Assembly (NCBI GenBank): GCA_033807775.1
Contig: CM066326.1
Coordinates: 91,674,873 to 91,738,872 of the forward strand
Direction: 5' to 3'
From: Saussurea involucrata
Lineage: Eukaryota; Streptophyta; Magnoliopsida; Asterales; Asteraceae
DNA length: 64,000 bases
In this document: piece after piece, positions 42,210 to 54,115 of the stretch
How the letters are laid out: each line of letters starts with the position of its first letter
How positions within the stretch are numbered: position 1 is the first letter of the stretch
The notes under the pieces: generated by a model
Told to the model about the DNA's origin: nothing
Seen by the model: only the letters and a program-made list of their open reading frames with translations
Database searches by the model: none
Translations under genes and position numbers: made by a program

Positions 42210-43524
42210 TGTAACACCTCGATTTTTATATAAAGTGTTACGATTGGTTTATTGATAAATTAAGTATAATTACTTAATAGATTAATTTTAGAGTTTATCC
42301 CCGAGTAAGTTACGTTATTTGTTTTACGGAGTTATTAATTTAAGGGGTAAGCTTTAATTTTAATTTGTAAGTTGGAGGGTGTAGTTTGCCAATTGATGGA
42401 TGTATGGGGTTAGTTTGGTTAAAGTGGTGAAACCCACTTGTTCCACCGCCTCTTGGGAATGAAAAGAGATAATTCATATATCTTTTAGAAAAGGAGTACT
42501 TTCTTTAGTTTGGTGTGTGTGTGTCTCGTAAGAAAGAACCGAAGGTGAGAGAGAGAAGAAAGAAAACAGAGAAATAAAGGAAGAAGAAGGAGCTGAAGTT
42601 CAGCAGTAATTTAAGGATACAAAGAGGTGAAAGCAAAGGTATGTTCTCCACATAAGTCACTCCTATTATGAATATAAAGCTTTCTATTGGTTTAGAATTG
42701 GGTTATGGTGTTTTTGAAAGTTATGGAAAATCTGAGTTTATGAGTCTCTTCTACTAGTAATCTTAAGCATATCTGCAAGTTTATAGATCCAGACATGGCT
42801 TAAAAGTATCAGTTTTGGCTTAATTACGATTTCTGTTGGTTGAGACAAAGATGATTGTCGCAACACGTTGGTTGCGATAAGTAAGCATGTCGCAACAGTT
42901 GGTTGCGATAAAAGGTTATGTCGCAACAGTTGGTTGCGATAAGTATGATTGTCGCAAGCTTTGGGTTGCGACAAATAGCTTTAAGGTTTCTTTGAGTTGA
43001 GATAAGTCAGAATATCGCAAGTAGTTAGCTGCGACAAAATTAATTGTCGCAAGAAGTGGGTTGCAACAAGTGTTGTCGCAAATAGTAGGTTGCGACAAAG
43101 TGAAAATGCGTTTCCTTTGGGTTGCGATAAATGATGGAATTTTAGGTTATTTAGAATTTTTAGTCTTTAAAGAGTCCTATTTAGTAGATTGATACAAGTA
43201 CCATATGTATTCAGTTATTTCAGACCTTGTGGAGTTTGGTGACAGAAATTCTTATAAAGTTAAGAAGGGAAGTAAAAGTAACGTTATTGCTACCAGGTGA
43301 GTTCATTCTTATCTTACCTTTTAAAAACGTATTTAAATTATGGTAAGGTACATTTTATAATGAGATATTTTCCCGGATGAATTTTGATGGATAATTATAC
43401 GAAGCAAGATTGTTTATCTTTAAATTATTGGTTTTGCTTAATTTCATTAACGTTATTTGAAAATGATTTATATTAAGCAATAACCTACACGAGTACGAAT
43501 AAGTGTAATGGATCCATAGGCAGT
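42210..43524 (+). repeat. Gypsy A 5' LTR, piece 1
   Basis: TGTAACACCTCGATTTTTATA start; GA-rich leader (42540-42600); array of TTGCGACA/TGTCGCAA motifs at 42835-43135. It ends with GCAGT (43520-43524), the TSD of the Athila derivative. Confidence 0.85.
42835..43135. repeat. Array of TGTCGCAA...TTGCGATA inverted motifs
   Basis: About nine copies of GTCGCAACAGTTGGTTGCGATAAG-like units, each a short inverted repeat. The same motif is arrayed in the LTRs at 51500-51780, 54960-55220 and 58565-58890. Confidence 0.85.
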
Positions 43525-45129
43525 TGACAGTGCTTTGAATACACCTATAGACGTGTAATAATTAAACCTTAATGCAAGTATACATTAAAATCTAATGTCG
43601 TCTTTCAAGTGATAATACGGTAAGAACCATGTATCGTTCCCACAGAGATTGGAGTAAAAGCATATTAAAAGTCTAATAGAAGAAATGGTTTCCAAGGATC
43701 AGTTCGAAGATTAATATTTGTTTGTTGGTGTTTGGAATTATCACAGATTATATAACAATTAATAAAGGATAGCAAGGGTGTAAGATGTTGGGGTGAGATT
43801 TAAACAAAACTTCCAGCAGACCAATGATGTGGCAATGCTACAGCATTGTGTCGTTCAACAATTAAGTTCACCATCTACTTTTCAGGTTGCCCTCTCGGGT
43901 TTTCTGCCATTCACTACTGATCTAGCAGCCACTCGACCCATCTCTGGTGTCATGTGTCAGAACTATCGATAGCAAAAGGAGTCCTTCCAAGTATATGGAT
44001 AAACAAATCTCTTTGTAAAAAATCACTCTCTCGAGCCGATTCCCATATCAGTTAAGTTGACATGTTCTAAGTGGGTCATCTCTGACTCGCACTCTACATT
44101 ATTACCATCAAAACAGATGATCAACTTATCGGGCAAAATCAACCAGAAAGAACAGAGGTGACAAATCTCTTTGTCAGTAGCTCTCTCAAGCTTACTTTCT
44201 TTGTCATTCGGATTGACGTGCATATCAATGGTTCATCTCTGATACCATGGCACTTTAACACTTTCAAAGTGATCAACCGTCCTGAAGTAACTTGATATTT
44301 TATAAAACTTAACATGAAATGGTGAACATCATTATTGAGAAACGATGCCCACTTTTCATTGTGTTTAAAACTTCACCATTTAATCTCACACCCAAGCTAT
44401 TTAAATCTAGCTACTCATACTGAAATGTAAAAGACATGAAATATAAATTACATAAAGTAAAGACTTAAATGTAAATGACTTGAATGTAAAGTGCAAGAAT
44501 ATAAAGATTTATGAATTATTGCAGCAATGCTTGAACAATGCTGCAACAACTCATAAATTGTATGAATATGAAGAACAAGATGAAGATTATAACTAAAATT
44601 GCATAAAATTAAAGATGATTCTGGAATTCAGCTATGTGAACTGATCTCCCAAGTTGTCTACCCAAAAACTAAAACCCACATCTCCTATTTATACAAAAAG
44701 GAGAGAAAGCGACGTACTAACTTCACTATTTAAGCACTATTCAATTAGGTACAAAATACTATAGCACCCATGCCTCCAATGTTGATCTTTTAGAGTTTCA
44801 CAAAAATTTCCAGGCATTGATTTTAGTCTTCTAGAACATGGCTGAGTCATAGTCCCAAAAATCAGCAACAAAAAGCTTTCTAGAAGTTGATTCTTTCATT
44901 CCAATCGTCAGTCTTCAATGCTGTAGCATTGGACAGGGCTGCACTATATAAATAAACACAATAAGCCTTCTTAAAACAGTAAATGACAGGTAAATCATAG
45001 TCTTAGCTCCATTAAACAAAGGTTAAAAATAAGTAAGAAAAAGGACTCAAATGTTGGGATACAATAGAAAAATCTAACTAAAAAGATAAGAAAAAGATAC
45101 AATATGCATTAAATAAATAATGCATATCA
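43525..45129 (-). repeat. Athila derivative, left LTR (3' LTR)
   Basis: TGACAGTGCTTTG...AATGCATATCA; contains short frames such as 44023-44223 that recur identically in the other LTR and are not genes. Confidence 0.9.
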
Positions 45130-45392
45130 CACCCTCAAATTTAAAGTGTTGTTTGTCCCCAAACAACTAAAATACCTAAAAATGAAATTGACTCAATTTT
45201 GAAATTTCTTGCAAGAAATTGGCATTAAGTGCCCACATCATGTACATCATATCCCATGAACTAAATAGCCTTTCATAAATCCTTTATCATTCATTTTAAC
45301 CCAAAGTGTGTGTGTGTGTGTGTGTCATAGGCTAGCACCAATCTTCCCTTTGTTAGACTCAAACACATCCTACATTTAAAGTCAATAGGGCT
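45130..45392 (-). other. 3' untranslated end of Athila derivative
   Basis: Non-coding tail between the RT stub and the polypurine tract, with a (GT)n run at 45307-45325. Confidence 0.6.
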
Positions 45393-48300
45393 TTTTAGGG
45401 TTTCTCTTTGGCATATCTTTTCTAAGATGATCTTATGTTGACAAATGGAGGGACTAATTCCTCTAAGGTCAGCAATGGTCCATCATATGGATTTTGAGTG
45501 TAACTTCAACAAGTCCACTAACTTCTTTTCCTGATGCAATTCTAAAGAAGATGAAATAATGACAGGCAGTTTGTTCTCATCTTTTAGAAAAACATATTTT
45601 AAATGGGACGGGAGTTGTTTCAACTCCAGGTCAGGTGGCGAAATGATTGATGGTGTAAAAGTCTTTTGTTCACTAGGCTCCAAAGATTTAAACTTAGCAA
45701 CAGTCTTATCTATAATCTTCTCATCATCATCATCATATTCCTCATCATCCTCTTCTTCCAACCTACAAATTTCCCTAACTCCCTCTTTATTACACAGGTT
45801 TTCAATCACACTTAGGCCAGAACATTCTTCCATATCATCAGGGTATTTCATGGAATTGAAGACATTGAATGTGACTTTTTGGTCTTGAAGTCTCATGGTC
45901 AACTCTCCCTTTTGGACATCTATCAAAGTTCGTCCAGTGGCTAAAAAGGGTCTTCCCAAAAGAATAGGAATATCTCTATCAGCCTCAAAATCTAAGATGA
46001 TAAAATCAGCAGGAAAGATGAATTTGTCAACCTGAACTAAGACATCTTCAATTTTACCTTTAGGATAGGCAATGGTTTTGTCAGCTAAGATGAGTGTGAC
46101 AGTGGTTGGTCTAGCTTCTCATATACCCAAGCTATTGAAAATAGACAAAGGCATAAGGTTGACACTGGCTCCTAAATCACATAAGGCCTTTCCAACTTCT
46201 TTTCCACCTATGGAACAATGAATGGTAAAACTCCCAGGGTCTTTAAGCTTAGGTGGAATTTTGTTGGTCAAGAGAGCACTACAACCTTCAGTCATGGCCA
46301 CGGTTTCATATTCAGTCAACTTCTTTTTCTTGCTCAAAATGTCTTTAAGAAATTTGGCATAACTAGGCATCTGCTCAATTGCTTCAACAAGAGGTATGTT
46401 GATATGCAACTGTTTAAACACATCCAAAAATTTATTGAATTGCAATTCTTCCTTATTATTCTTTAACCTTTGGGGAAAAGGAACATAAGGAGGAATTGGT
46501 TCAATTACGGATTTCTTTGTTTGTGTTGAGATGTTAGGGTAGACTTCCTCCACCCTCAAATTTGTATCCTTGACACCTTTTGTTGTGTTTTCTTTGACAG
46601 GGTTTGTTGGTTTAATGACCTTACTTTCTACTGTGCATTCCTTTGGGAATGGGGTTGTTGGCTCTAAATCCTTAAGAGATTGGGATAGTTCTTCTAGGAT
46701 GGTGGGTAATGCTGTAGCATTAGACTTTGACTTGGGATTCTTTTCTATTACAGCTTGGGTTTTCTCTAAGTCTTTCCCACTCCTAAGTGTCACAGCTTTC
46801 ACATGCTCTTTTCCTGGGAATCTTGGGATTTCTGTGTTACTAGGTAAAGTCCCGTTGGGTCTGTTGTTTTGACTAAGAGCAAGTTGACTAACTTGTGTCT
46901 CAAGATTCCTTAAGGCAGCATTGGTTTGGTTGGTCATAGCATTGGTTTGAGCAAATGCAGTGTTGGTTTGAGTAATGAAACTTTTTAGCATTGCTTCCAA
47001 GGAAGGTTCAGCTTGTGAAGAGGATTTGTTTTGAAAAGATGGTTTGTTGTTTTGGAAATTCTGATTCTGATGGTTTTGATTGTTTTGGTAGTTTTGAGAA
47101 CTGCTGGCATGATGCTGGTTTTGAAAATTGGAGTTTCCTTGTTGCTTATGCTCAGGTTGATTTAAACTTGGGCTGGTCCATGAAAAATTTGGATGTTGTT
47201 TCCAACTAGCATTGTAATTGTTAGAGTAAGGACCATTTCTATTATGAACATAGTTAACTGATTCGGAATTTTGAGGACAGTGTTCATAAGAATGGTCTCC
47301 ACTACAACAAACACATTGCACAGAGATAACAACTGGAGTGGGTGTAGTGGCAGTCGGCTGTGTTCAATGACCGGTAGTTATGTTTTTAAGCATATTGGTC
47401 ATAGAAGCAAGCTGAGCTGTCAATGCAGTGTAAGCATCTAAATCATGCATTCCAGCAGTCTTCTTTGTAGTTGGTGCCCTTGGATCAGCCCAATGCCCAT
47501 TGTTTGTGGAAATCTTTTCAAGAATTTCATACCCGGTATTATAGGTGTTGGAAGTAAAGGCCCCTCCTGATGTCGCATCGAGCATTTGTTTTGCATTGGA
47601 ATTAAGTCCAGTGTAAAACATCTCGAGTTGAATACAGTAGGGAATGCCATGGTGAGGGCATTTTCTTAATAATTTCTTAAAACCTTTCCCATGCGTCGGG
47701 AATTGCTTCATCGTCCATTTGTTTGAACATGCAAATTTCGTTTCGGGACTTAGCATTCCGGGTAGGTGGAAAATATTTTCTCAAAAAAATTTCAGCCATG
47801 TCAGCCCATGATGGTATAGAACCTGGTGTCAATGAATTAAACCAAATCTTTGCCCGATCCTTTAATGAAAAAGGAAACAGTGTGAGTCTTAGAGCATCAG
47901 AAGATACTCCAGGAATCAGAAAAACATCGGTGATCTCTTTAAAATATTTTAAATGTGAGTGTGGATCTTCCGATGGGAATCCGGAAAATTGACCATTGGC
48001 TTGCAACATGTGAAACATAATGGGTTTTGGTTCAAAATGTGAGGCTTTACAATTCCCGAATTTAATTGCTCAAAGTTAGAAATTGCATAGTCCATAATTC
48101 TCCCATTTTTCGAGTTTGCAAGATCAATGATATTTAATGGTTCATTTTGGTCATTGTTACCATGAGATTCTTCCTCATCATCATCTTCATTATTAATGTG
48201 GTGCTCTTGAAAATCTTGATTTTGTGGATTTCCAAAACGTGGCGGATTACCAAAAATTGGTGGGTTACCAAAAATTGGTGGAATTCCAAAATTGGGTGGT

Positions 48301-48548
48301 CTCATATGGTTTCCTAAAGGTGGTGGTCGTACTTCTACCCCAGGTGTTCGTGGTTCTGCTATGGGTGGTTGTGGTTCTACAACGAATGGTCGTAGGTGTC
48401 TACGCTCAAATCCGGGTGGTGCATCCATGTCGGGAGGATCCATAGAACTTGAAGCTCTTTGTAACCTCCGTCTATGATGAAAGGTTCTTTCTATGTCAGG
48501 ATCTAACTCAAAAAGTTCCCCACGTTGGATTCGTGGCATATACCACAC
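45393..48548 (-). pseudogene. Athila gag-protease with reverse-transcriptase stub, decayed
   Basis: Reading on the minus strand: a Pro/Asn-rich N-terminal part (48548 to about 48040), a frameshift, the retrotransposon Gag core (48018 to about 47690, with LKYFKEI and AKIWFNSL), a second frameshift, the rest of the core (to 47367), a TGA, then a knuckle-like CVCCSGDHSYEHC and an Asn/Gln-rich linker, and protease with ALCDLGASVNLMP (DLGA in place of DSGA) near 46150. A TGA at 46119-46121 interrupts the protease, which continues in the same frame to 45483 (ILLGRPFLAT). After another stop, WTIADLRGISPSIC near 45450 is the N-terminal stub of Athila reverse transcriptase; sequence homology ends near 45390. 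So catalytic RT, RNase H and integrase are deleted and gag is disabled by two frameshifts and several stops. Confidence 0.85.
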
Positions 48549-48645
48549 AAAGTATGATTTGGACGGTGTTAGAAAAAACTAAATCTTTTAAAATACTTTT
48601 AAAAAACTTTTATCGTGCCAATCCCCGGCAGCGGCGCTAAAAACT

Positions 48646-50263
48646 TGACAGTGCTTTGAATACACCTATAGACGTGTAATAATTAAACCTTAATGCAAGT
48701 ATACATTAAAATCTAATGTCGTCTTTCAAGTAATAATACGGTAAGAACCATGTATCGTTCCCACAGAGATTGGAGTAAAAGCATATTAAAAGTCTAATAG
48801 AAGAAATGGTTTCCAAGGATCAGTTCGAAGATTAATATTTGTTTGTTGGTGTTTGGAATTATCACAGATTATATAACAATTAATAAAGGATAGCAAGGGT
48901 GTAAGATGTTGGGGTGAGATTTAAACAAAACTTCCAGCAGACCAATGATGTGGCAATGATACAGCATTGTGTCGTTCAACAATTAAGTTCACCATCTACT
49001 TTTCAGGTTGCCCTCTCGGGTTTTCTGCCATTCACTACTGATCTAGCAGCCACTCGACCCATCTCTGGTGTCATGTGTCAGAACTATCGATAGCAAAAGG
49101 AGTCCTTCCAAGTATATGGATAAACAAATCTCTTTGTAAAAAATCACTCTCTCGAGCCGATTCCCATATCAGTTAAGTTGACATGTTCTAAGTGGGTCAT
49201 CTCTGACTCGCACTCTACATTATTACCATCAAAACAGATGATCAACTTATCGGGCAAAATCAACCAGAAATAACAGAGGTGACAAATCTCTTTGTCAGTA
49301 GCTCTCTCAAGCTTACTTTCTTTGTCATTCGGATTGACGTGCATATCAATGGTTCATCTCTGATACCATGGCACTTTAACACTTTCAAAGTGATCAACCG
49401 TCCTGAAATAACTTGATATTTTATAAAACTTAACATGAAATGGTGAACATCATTATTGAGAAACGATGCCCACTTTTCATTGTGTTTAAAACCTCACCAT
49501 TTAATCTCACACCCAAGCTATTTAAATCTAGCTACTCATACTGAAATGTAAAAGACAGGAAATATAAATTACATAAATGAAAGACATAAAGTAAAGACTT
49601 AAATGTAAATGACTTGAATGTAAAGTGCAAGAATATAAAGATTTATGAATTATTGCAGCAATGCTTGAACAATGCTGCAGCAACTCATAAATTTTATGAA
49701 TATGAAGAACAAGATGAAGATTATAACTAAAATTGCATAAAATTAAAGATGATTCTGGAATTCAGCTATGTGAACTGATCTCCCAAGTTGTCTACCCAAA
49801 AACTAAAACCCACATCTCCTATTTATACAAAGAGGAGAGAAAGTGACATACTAACTTCACTATTTAAGCACTATTCAACTAGGTACAAATTACTATAGCA
49901 CCCATGCCTCCAATGTTGATCTTTTAGAGTTTCACAAAAATTTCCAGGCATTGATTTTAGTCTTCTAGAACATGACTGAGTCATAGTCCCAAAAATCAGC
50001 AACAAAAAGCTTTCTAGAAGTTGATTCTTTCATTCCAATCGTCAGTCTTCAATGCTGTAGCATTGGGCAGGGCTGCACTATATAAATAAACACAATAAGC
50101 CTTCTTAAAACAGTAAATGACAGGTAAATCATAGTCTTAGCTCCATTAAACAAAGGTTAAAAATAAGTAAGAAAAAGGACTCAAATGTTGGGATACAATA
50201 GCAAAATCTAACTAAAAAGATAAGAAAAAGATACAATATGCATTAAATAAATAATGCATATCA
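48646..50263 (-). repeat. Athila derivative, right LTR (5' LTR)
   Basis: 1618 bp, near-identical to 43525-45129. Confidence 0.9.
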
Positions 50264-50668
50264 GCAGTAGTGTTACGTAATCACGTGGAATAGGCGTGGC
50301 ACTAATCGTAATTCCCGTGATTTGGATAAATGCGGAATAGGTCGGGCTCTAAAGGTAATTCTCATTGTGTGTTATGATGTAATAAACGTGGAATCGACCG
50401 GGCTCTTAATGGTAATTCCCGTTGATTGAAATGAGGACTAGACCGGGCGCTTAATGGTAAATCCCATTTCATATTATGACGTGGAATCGTGGAATAGACG
50501 GGGCGCTAATCGTAATTCCCGGTTCCTGTTGGAAGGTAAGGGGTCGGCCGGACACTTAATGGTAATTCCTACTTCCACTTCAAGAAATAGACATGGCGCT
50601 AATTGTAATTTCTTGGATATGAGCAATGACCTAGAATCCGTGGAGATTCGTAGTGGGCTCTTGAACGT
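50264..50668 (+). repeat. Gypsy A 5' LTR, piece 2, with ~60-bp tandem units
   Basis: Six or so diverged units of about 55-65 bp with core GGAATAGACCGGGCGCTAAT followed by GGTAATTCCCGTT. It resumes the LTR after the Athila derivative and ends with AACGT, the TSD of the gag-only element. Confidence 0.8.
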
Positions 50669-52354
50669 TGTAACGACCCAAATCCCAAAACACACATCAT
50701 AATACATAACATACATGCATATCATTGAATTACAACAAAAGTTACATAATAAACCAAGTACGGTCCTTTTTGTTTCGTAACTACAAAATACATAATATCT
50801 TCCTAATCATCATCGGTCCACGAAAGCAGTCTACACCTTATTCTTTCCTTTGCCGCTATCAAAGCCTCGACCTGGAAAACATATTTTTGAAAACAAAATG
50901 AGGGTTAGACCAAACGGGTCTAGTGAGTTAATCCTGTTCTTTTCCAAACTCAATGTAAAACTCTTTTCACATAATACTTTGTATCAAAAATAGTTTACAT
51001 AAAGCTTTTCGTATAAGCACACATATACCACACGTATATAAATACCACATTGGGACTCATGCACCGTGTATCTCTCCTCATCTCATCTTCTTTCTCATGG
51101 CCACATTAGTTGGTAGCAAGCCAACTAATTATCGTCACTGTACCATACAGTCGACTCCACTGTAATTACATACAGCTTCGCTGCAATTACCCACAGCTCC
51201 ACTGCAATTTCATGCAGCCCCGCTGTAATTCCATACAGCCCCGTCGAATAATAATTCGGTTCACCTATACTCGTTTCATGCCATATAAATACAATATATA
51301 TATTTCACATATACTCACATACACATATAAACACATATATGTATTCCAGTTGAAAACGTTTTAAAGTAAAACTCACCTCGTGTGTTTATCACAAAACTCT
51401 TCCAAGATAATTCACGTATGTCGATCCTTCACAGAATCTGAAATCAGATAAAATACCAAATATCTCTCTTAACACTTAAACTTACAAAATTCTCAACCCA
51501 AAACGCAATGAACAGTACCCAAATCGCAATCTCCTATTGCGATTCCACCCTGGAGTCGCAACCCACTATTGCGATCCCAAACTCGAATCGCAATCAACTG
51601 CTGCGATTCTAACCCAAGTCGCAAACGACCATTGCGACTTCATACCCAAGTCGCAACCAACTATTGCGATCCCGATGAATGTCGCAGTCGTCCATTGCGA
51701 CTTCGATTAATATCAGCCCACTGCGACTTCGATGAATGTCAGCCCACTGCGACTTCGATGAATGTCTCAGCCCACTGCTCATTCTAAAACCCAGAATTGC
51801 AGTTTTACTCTATGCATGTTTATATAACTTTGCAGATATGTTTAAGACTAATAACATGACCTAACCATCAGCTTAAATTCCTCAAAACATCCATTTTTAA
51901 CAAAACCCACCAAGAACTTTAACTAGTAACCTTCATGAACACTTCTAAGAATTATAATACATACAAGAATGGATTGTTTACCTGGATTACTTCAGATTAA
52001 CACTTGAATCACTGCAGTAACCTCTTGAATTCTTTCTTCTTCTCCTTTCTACGGCTCTCTCTCTCGTTCTCTCTTTCTTTCTCACGTAACACACACAACA
52101 CACCAAGAAGATATTTCTATATAATATCAACAAAGAGACTTCATCTTGTACATGAAGTGTCTAAGGCGGTTGTGGGTAATAAGTTTGGCAAAAAGACCAT
52201 TTAAACCTCAAGCTTACCCTAGTTGGCAAAACATAACCCTAAACCTTTATTATAAAATTAATACTTACCCCTTAACTTCTAATTCCATTAAACACTAACA
52301 TAAAAACCTATAACATTCTCATATCTAAACTAGATAAAATACCTGGTCATTACA
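50669..52354 (-). repeat. Gag-only element, left LTR
   Basis: TGTAACGACCC...GGTCATTACA; includes TCGCAA...TTGCGA inverted motifs at 51500-51780 and a CT-rich leader at 52030-52085. Its small frames (51110-51364, 51569-51787, 52004-52204) recur at the same place in the other LTR and are not genes. Confidence 0.9.
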
Positions 52355-52367
52355 ACATCTCCCCCTT

Positions 52368-52573
52368 AAAAGAATTCCGTCCCGGAATTCGATCAAGCTA
52401 AAAAGGTAAGAATACTTATGAGTACTACTTCGAACTTCATCAAAACTATAGAAACTAACTGAATAGACACTCCGTCTCTATCTATACTTTTATCACAAAT
52501 AAGTAACAAGAGTACGAAAATACCAAGAATCACTTCGTACCGAAGTCATATAACACTTTAGCACGTATAGAGT
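52368..52573 (-). other. 3' untranslated region of gag-only element
   Basis: About 200 bp between the gag stop and the polypurine tract, including AAGAATTCCGTCCCGGAATTCG, the reversed conserved 3' tail of gypsy elements; no coding sequence. Confidence 0.6.
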
Positions 52574-53854
52574 TTATAGAAATATACCTGTAACTTCATC
52601 AGGACTTTCTTCCACCTCTTGTTCCGTCATCTGAAAAACACGGCCTTGAACTCTCGGTGCTCCAGACCCTTGTTCCTTTCCCGATTCAACTTCCGTTAAT
52701 CTTGTTGTTGTACTACCCTGACGTGCTTTCCATTGTGGACATTCTGACTGAATATGATCAGGGGAATTGCAAACAAAACAGAATCGATTTGCGCGACAAT
52801 TCTTACCGATATGTCCCATCCTTCCACACTTGTAACAACTTCTAGGATCAACATAACAATTTCCTTGATGTACGCGGTTGCATTTTGGACATAGTCTTTC
52901 ATTTGATCTAAAAGGTAAGCGACTATCGAACCTCTGAATTTCGTACTCCGTTGAATCATGTGTCATCTCTTCCGATTTTCTTTTCCCAGCACTCTTATCA
53001 TTTGCATCTCTCTTAATATCTCGCTCTACATTCTCCGCGGTATTTATTGCGGCTGAGAAGTTATCAGGTCCTGTTGCAGTCACTAACTTTCTGACTTCCG
53101 AATTTAACCCGAAGATAAACCTTTCTGTCTTCATTGCCTCTGTGGCCACATAGTATTCTGCGAAACGTGACTTTTCCAGAAAACGGGCAGTATAGTCCCT
53201 AACTGATAAATTTCCTTGCTTCAAATTCATAAACTCTCCTTCCAATTGTTTAACTGCGGCTTGGGAACAAAACTGTTTCTTAAATGCTATAACGAATTCC
53301 TTCCAAGAGAAAGTGGAGTATATATCAGATCCTTCAGAATGAATATGAGCTTCCCACCAGTATAAAGCATCCCCCTTTAACATTGCTGCTCCATATAATA
53401 CTTTATCTTCTTCGGCGCACTTGCTCGTCTTAAAGATAGCTTCTATCTCCTTCAACCATTTCATCGCATTCACGGGGTCCCTATCTCCAGAGTAGGTCGG
53501 AGGTCTACAGCTTAAGAACATTTTGTAGTCGCACCTCCTTGGCACCTGTACAACAGTTGGTGTAATTGGCATTTCAGCTTCCGTTTCAGGGTCCGGTGTT
53601 TCGGTTTCACCGTGACGATTCTGATCAAACATTGCCTGAATACTGGCTTGTAGCCTTCCCATCTCTGCCATTAAGTCACCTCTCGTAACGAACTCTGTAT
53701 CTTGTTGCTGAGTTCTGCCTCCAGTTCGGCCTCCAGTCCTACCCCCGATTTTGCCCCCAGTTCTGCCTCCCCTGTCCCCTGTTCCTATTGGCGGATTAGT
53801 TCTATTCGGATTTCTTCCTCCTCCTCGATTCGAATTTCGTGTTCCGCTTGCCAT
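52574..53854 (-). CDS. gag: Gag of the gag-only element, intact
   Basis: 426 residues from ATG 53854. A Gly/Arg-rich N-terminus (RTGG repeats, residues ~25-50), then a retrotransposon Gag capsid region (~100-265, with CRPPTYSGDRDP, ALYWWEA, FKKQFCSQ and LKQGNLSVRDYTARF), a basic linker and three zinc-binding knuckles at ~320-372: CPKCNRVHQGNC, CYKCGRMGHIGKNC and CFVCNSPDHIQSEC. The frame ends just past a point (EVTGIFL) where related elements enter the protease, so the 3' deletion joins gag directly to the 3' untranslated region. Probable role: packaging of its own RNA, with enzymes supplied by a full gypsy relative. No damage seen. Confidence 0.9.
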   Translation of the reverse strand: MASGTRNSNRGGGRNPNRTNPPIGTGDRGGRTGGKIGGRTGGRTGGRTQQQDTEFVTRGDLMAEMGRLQASIQAMFDQNRHGETETPDPETEAEMPITPTVVQVPRRCDYKMFLSCRPPTYSGDRDPVNAMKWLKEIEAIFKTSKCAEEDKVLYGAAMLKGDALYWWEAHIHSEGSDIYSTFSWKEFVIAFKKQFCSQAAVKQLEGEFMNLKQGNLSVRDYTARFLEKSRFAEYYVATEAMKTERFIFGLNSEVRKLVTATGPDNFSAAINTAENVERDIKRDANDKSAGKRKSEEMTHDSTEYEIQRFDSRLPFRSNERLCPKCNRVHQGNCYVDPRSCYKCGRMGHIGKNCRANRFCFVCNSPDHIQSECPQWKARQGSTTTRLTEVESGKEQGSGAPRVQGRVFQMTEQEVEESPDEVTGIFL

Positions 53855-54115
53855 TCTGTAGATTTAAACAAGGTTAACATACACATAAGCACATACCCCA
53901 TATAACAAGGTATTCCAGTTCAAACATGTACCTGTAAGATCACAATTACACTGGCCAGGTGTAATCTGAAATTACCTTACATGATGTTCCTTCTACCTTT
54001 TATACTTAGCATCCCAAGGTTCTAATATATCAAGGACATCCTACTTCACATGCAGTTTAAGTCTAGGTACGGGTACAAATACCTAAATCCCTTAAACTAG
54101 GGCTCTGATACCATT

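Larger units (their letters stand above)
43525..50263 (-). mobile_element. Athila-type gypsy derivative lacking most of pol
   Basis: 6739 bp, minus strand, TSD GCAGT (43520-43524, 50264-50268). LTRs 43525-45129 (1605 bp) and 48646-50263 (1618 bp) are near-identical; the longer carries an extra ATGAAAGACATAA near 49576. The primer site at 48621-48640, reversed, reads TTAGCGCCGCTGCCGGGGAT, the Athila-type primer (not initiator Met). Polypurine tract in reverse at 45130-45140. The internal 3516 bp keep gag, protease and the first residues of reverse transcriptase only. Confidence 0.92.

Noticed and set aside
44023..44223. 66-residue minus-strand frame in Athila LTR, repeated at 49144-49344
   Set aside because: Present only because both LTR copies are near-identical; no domain, no context of a gene.
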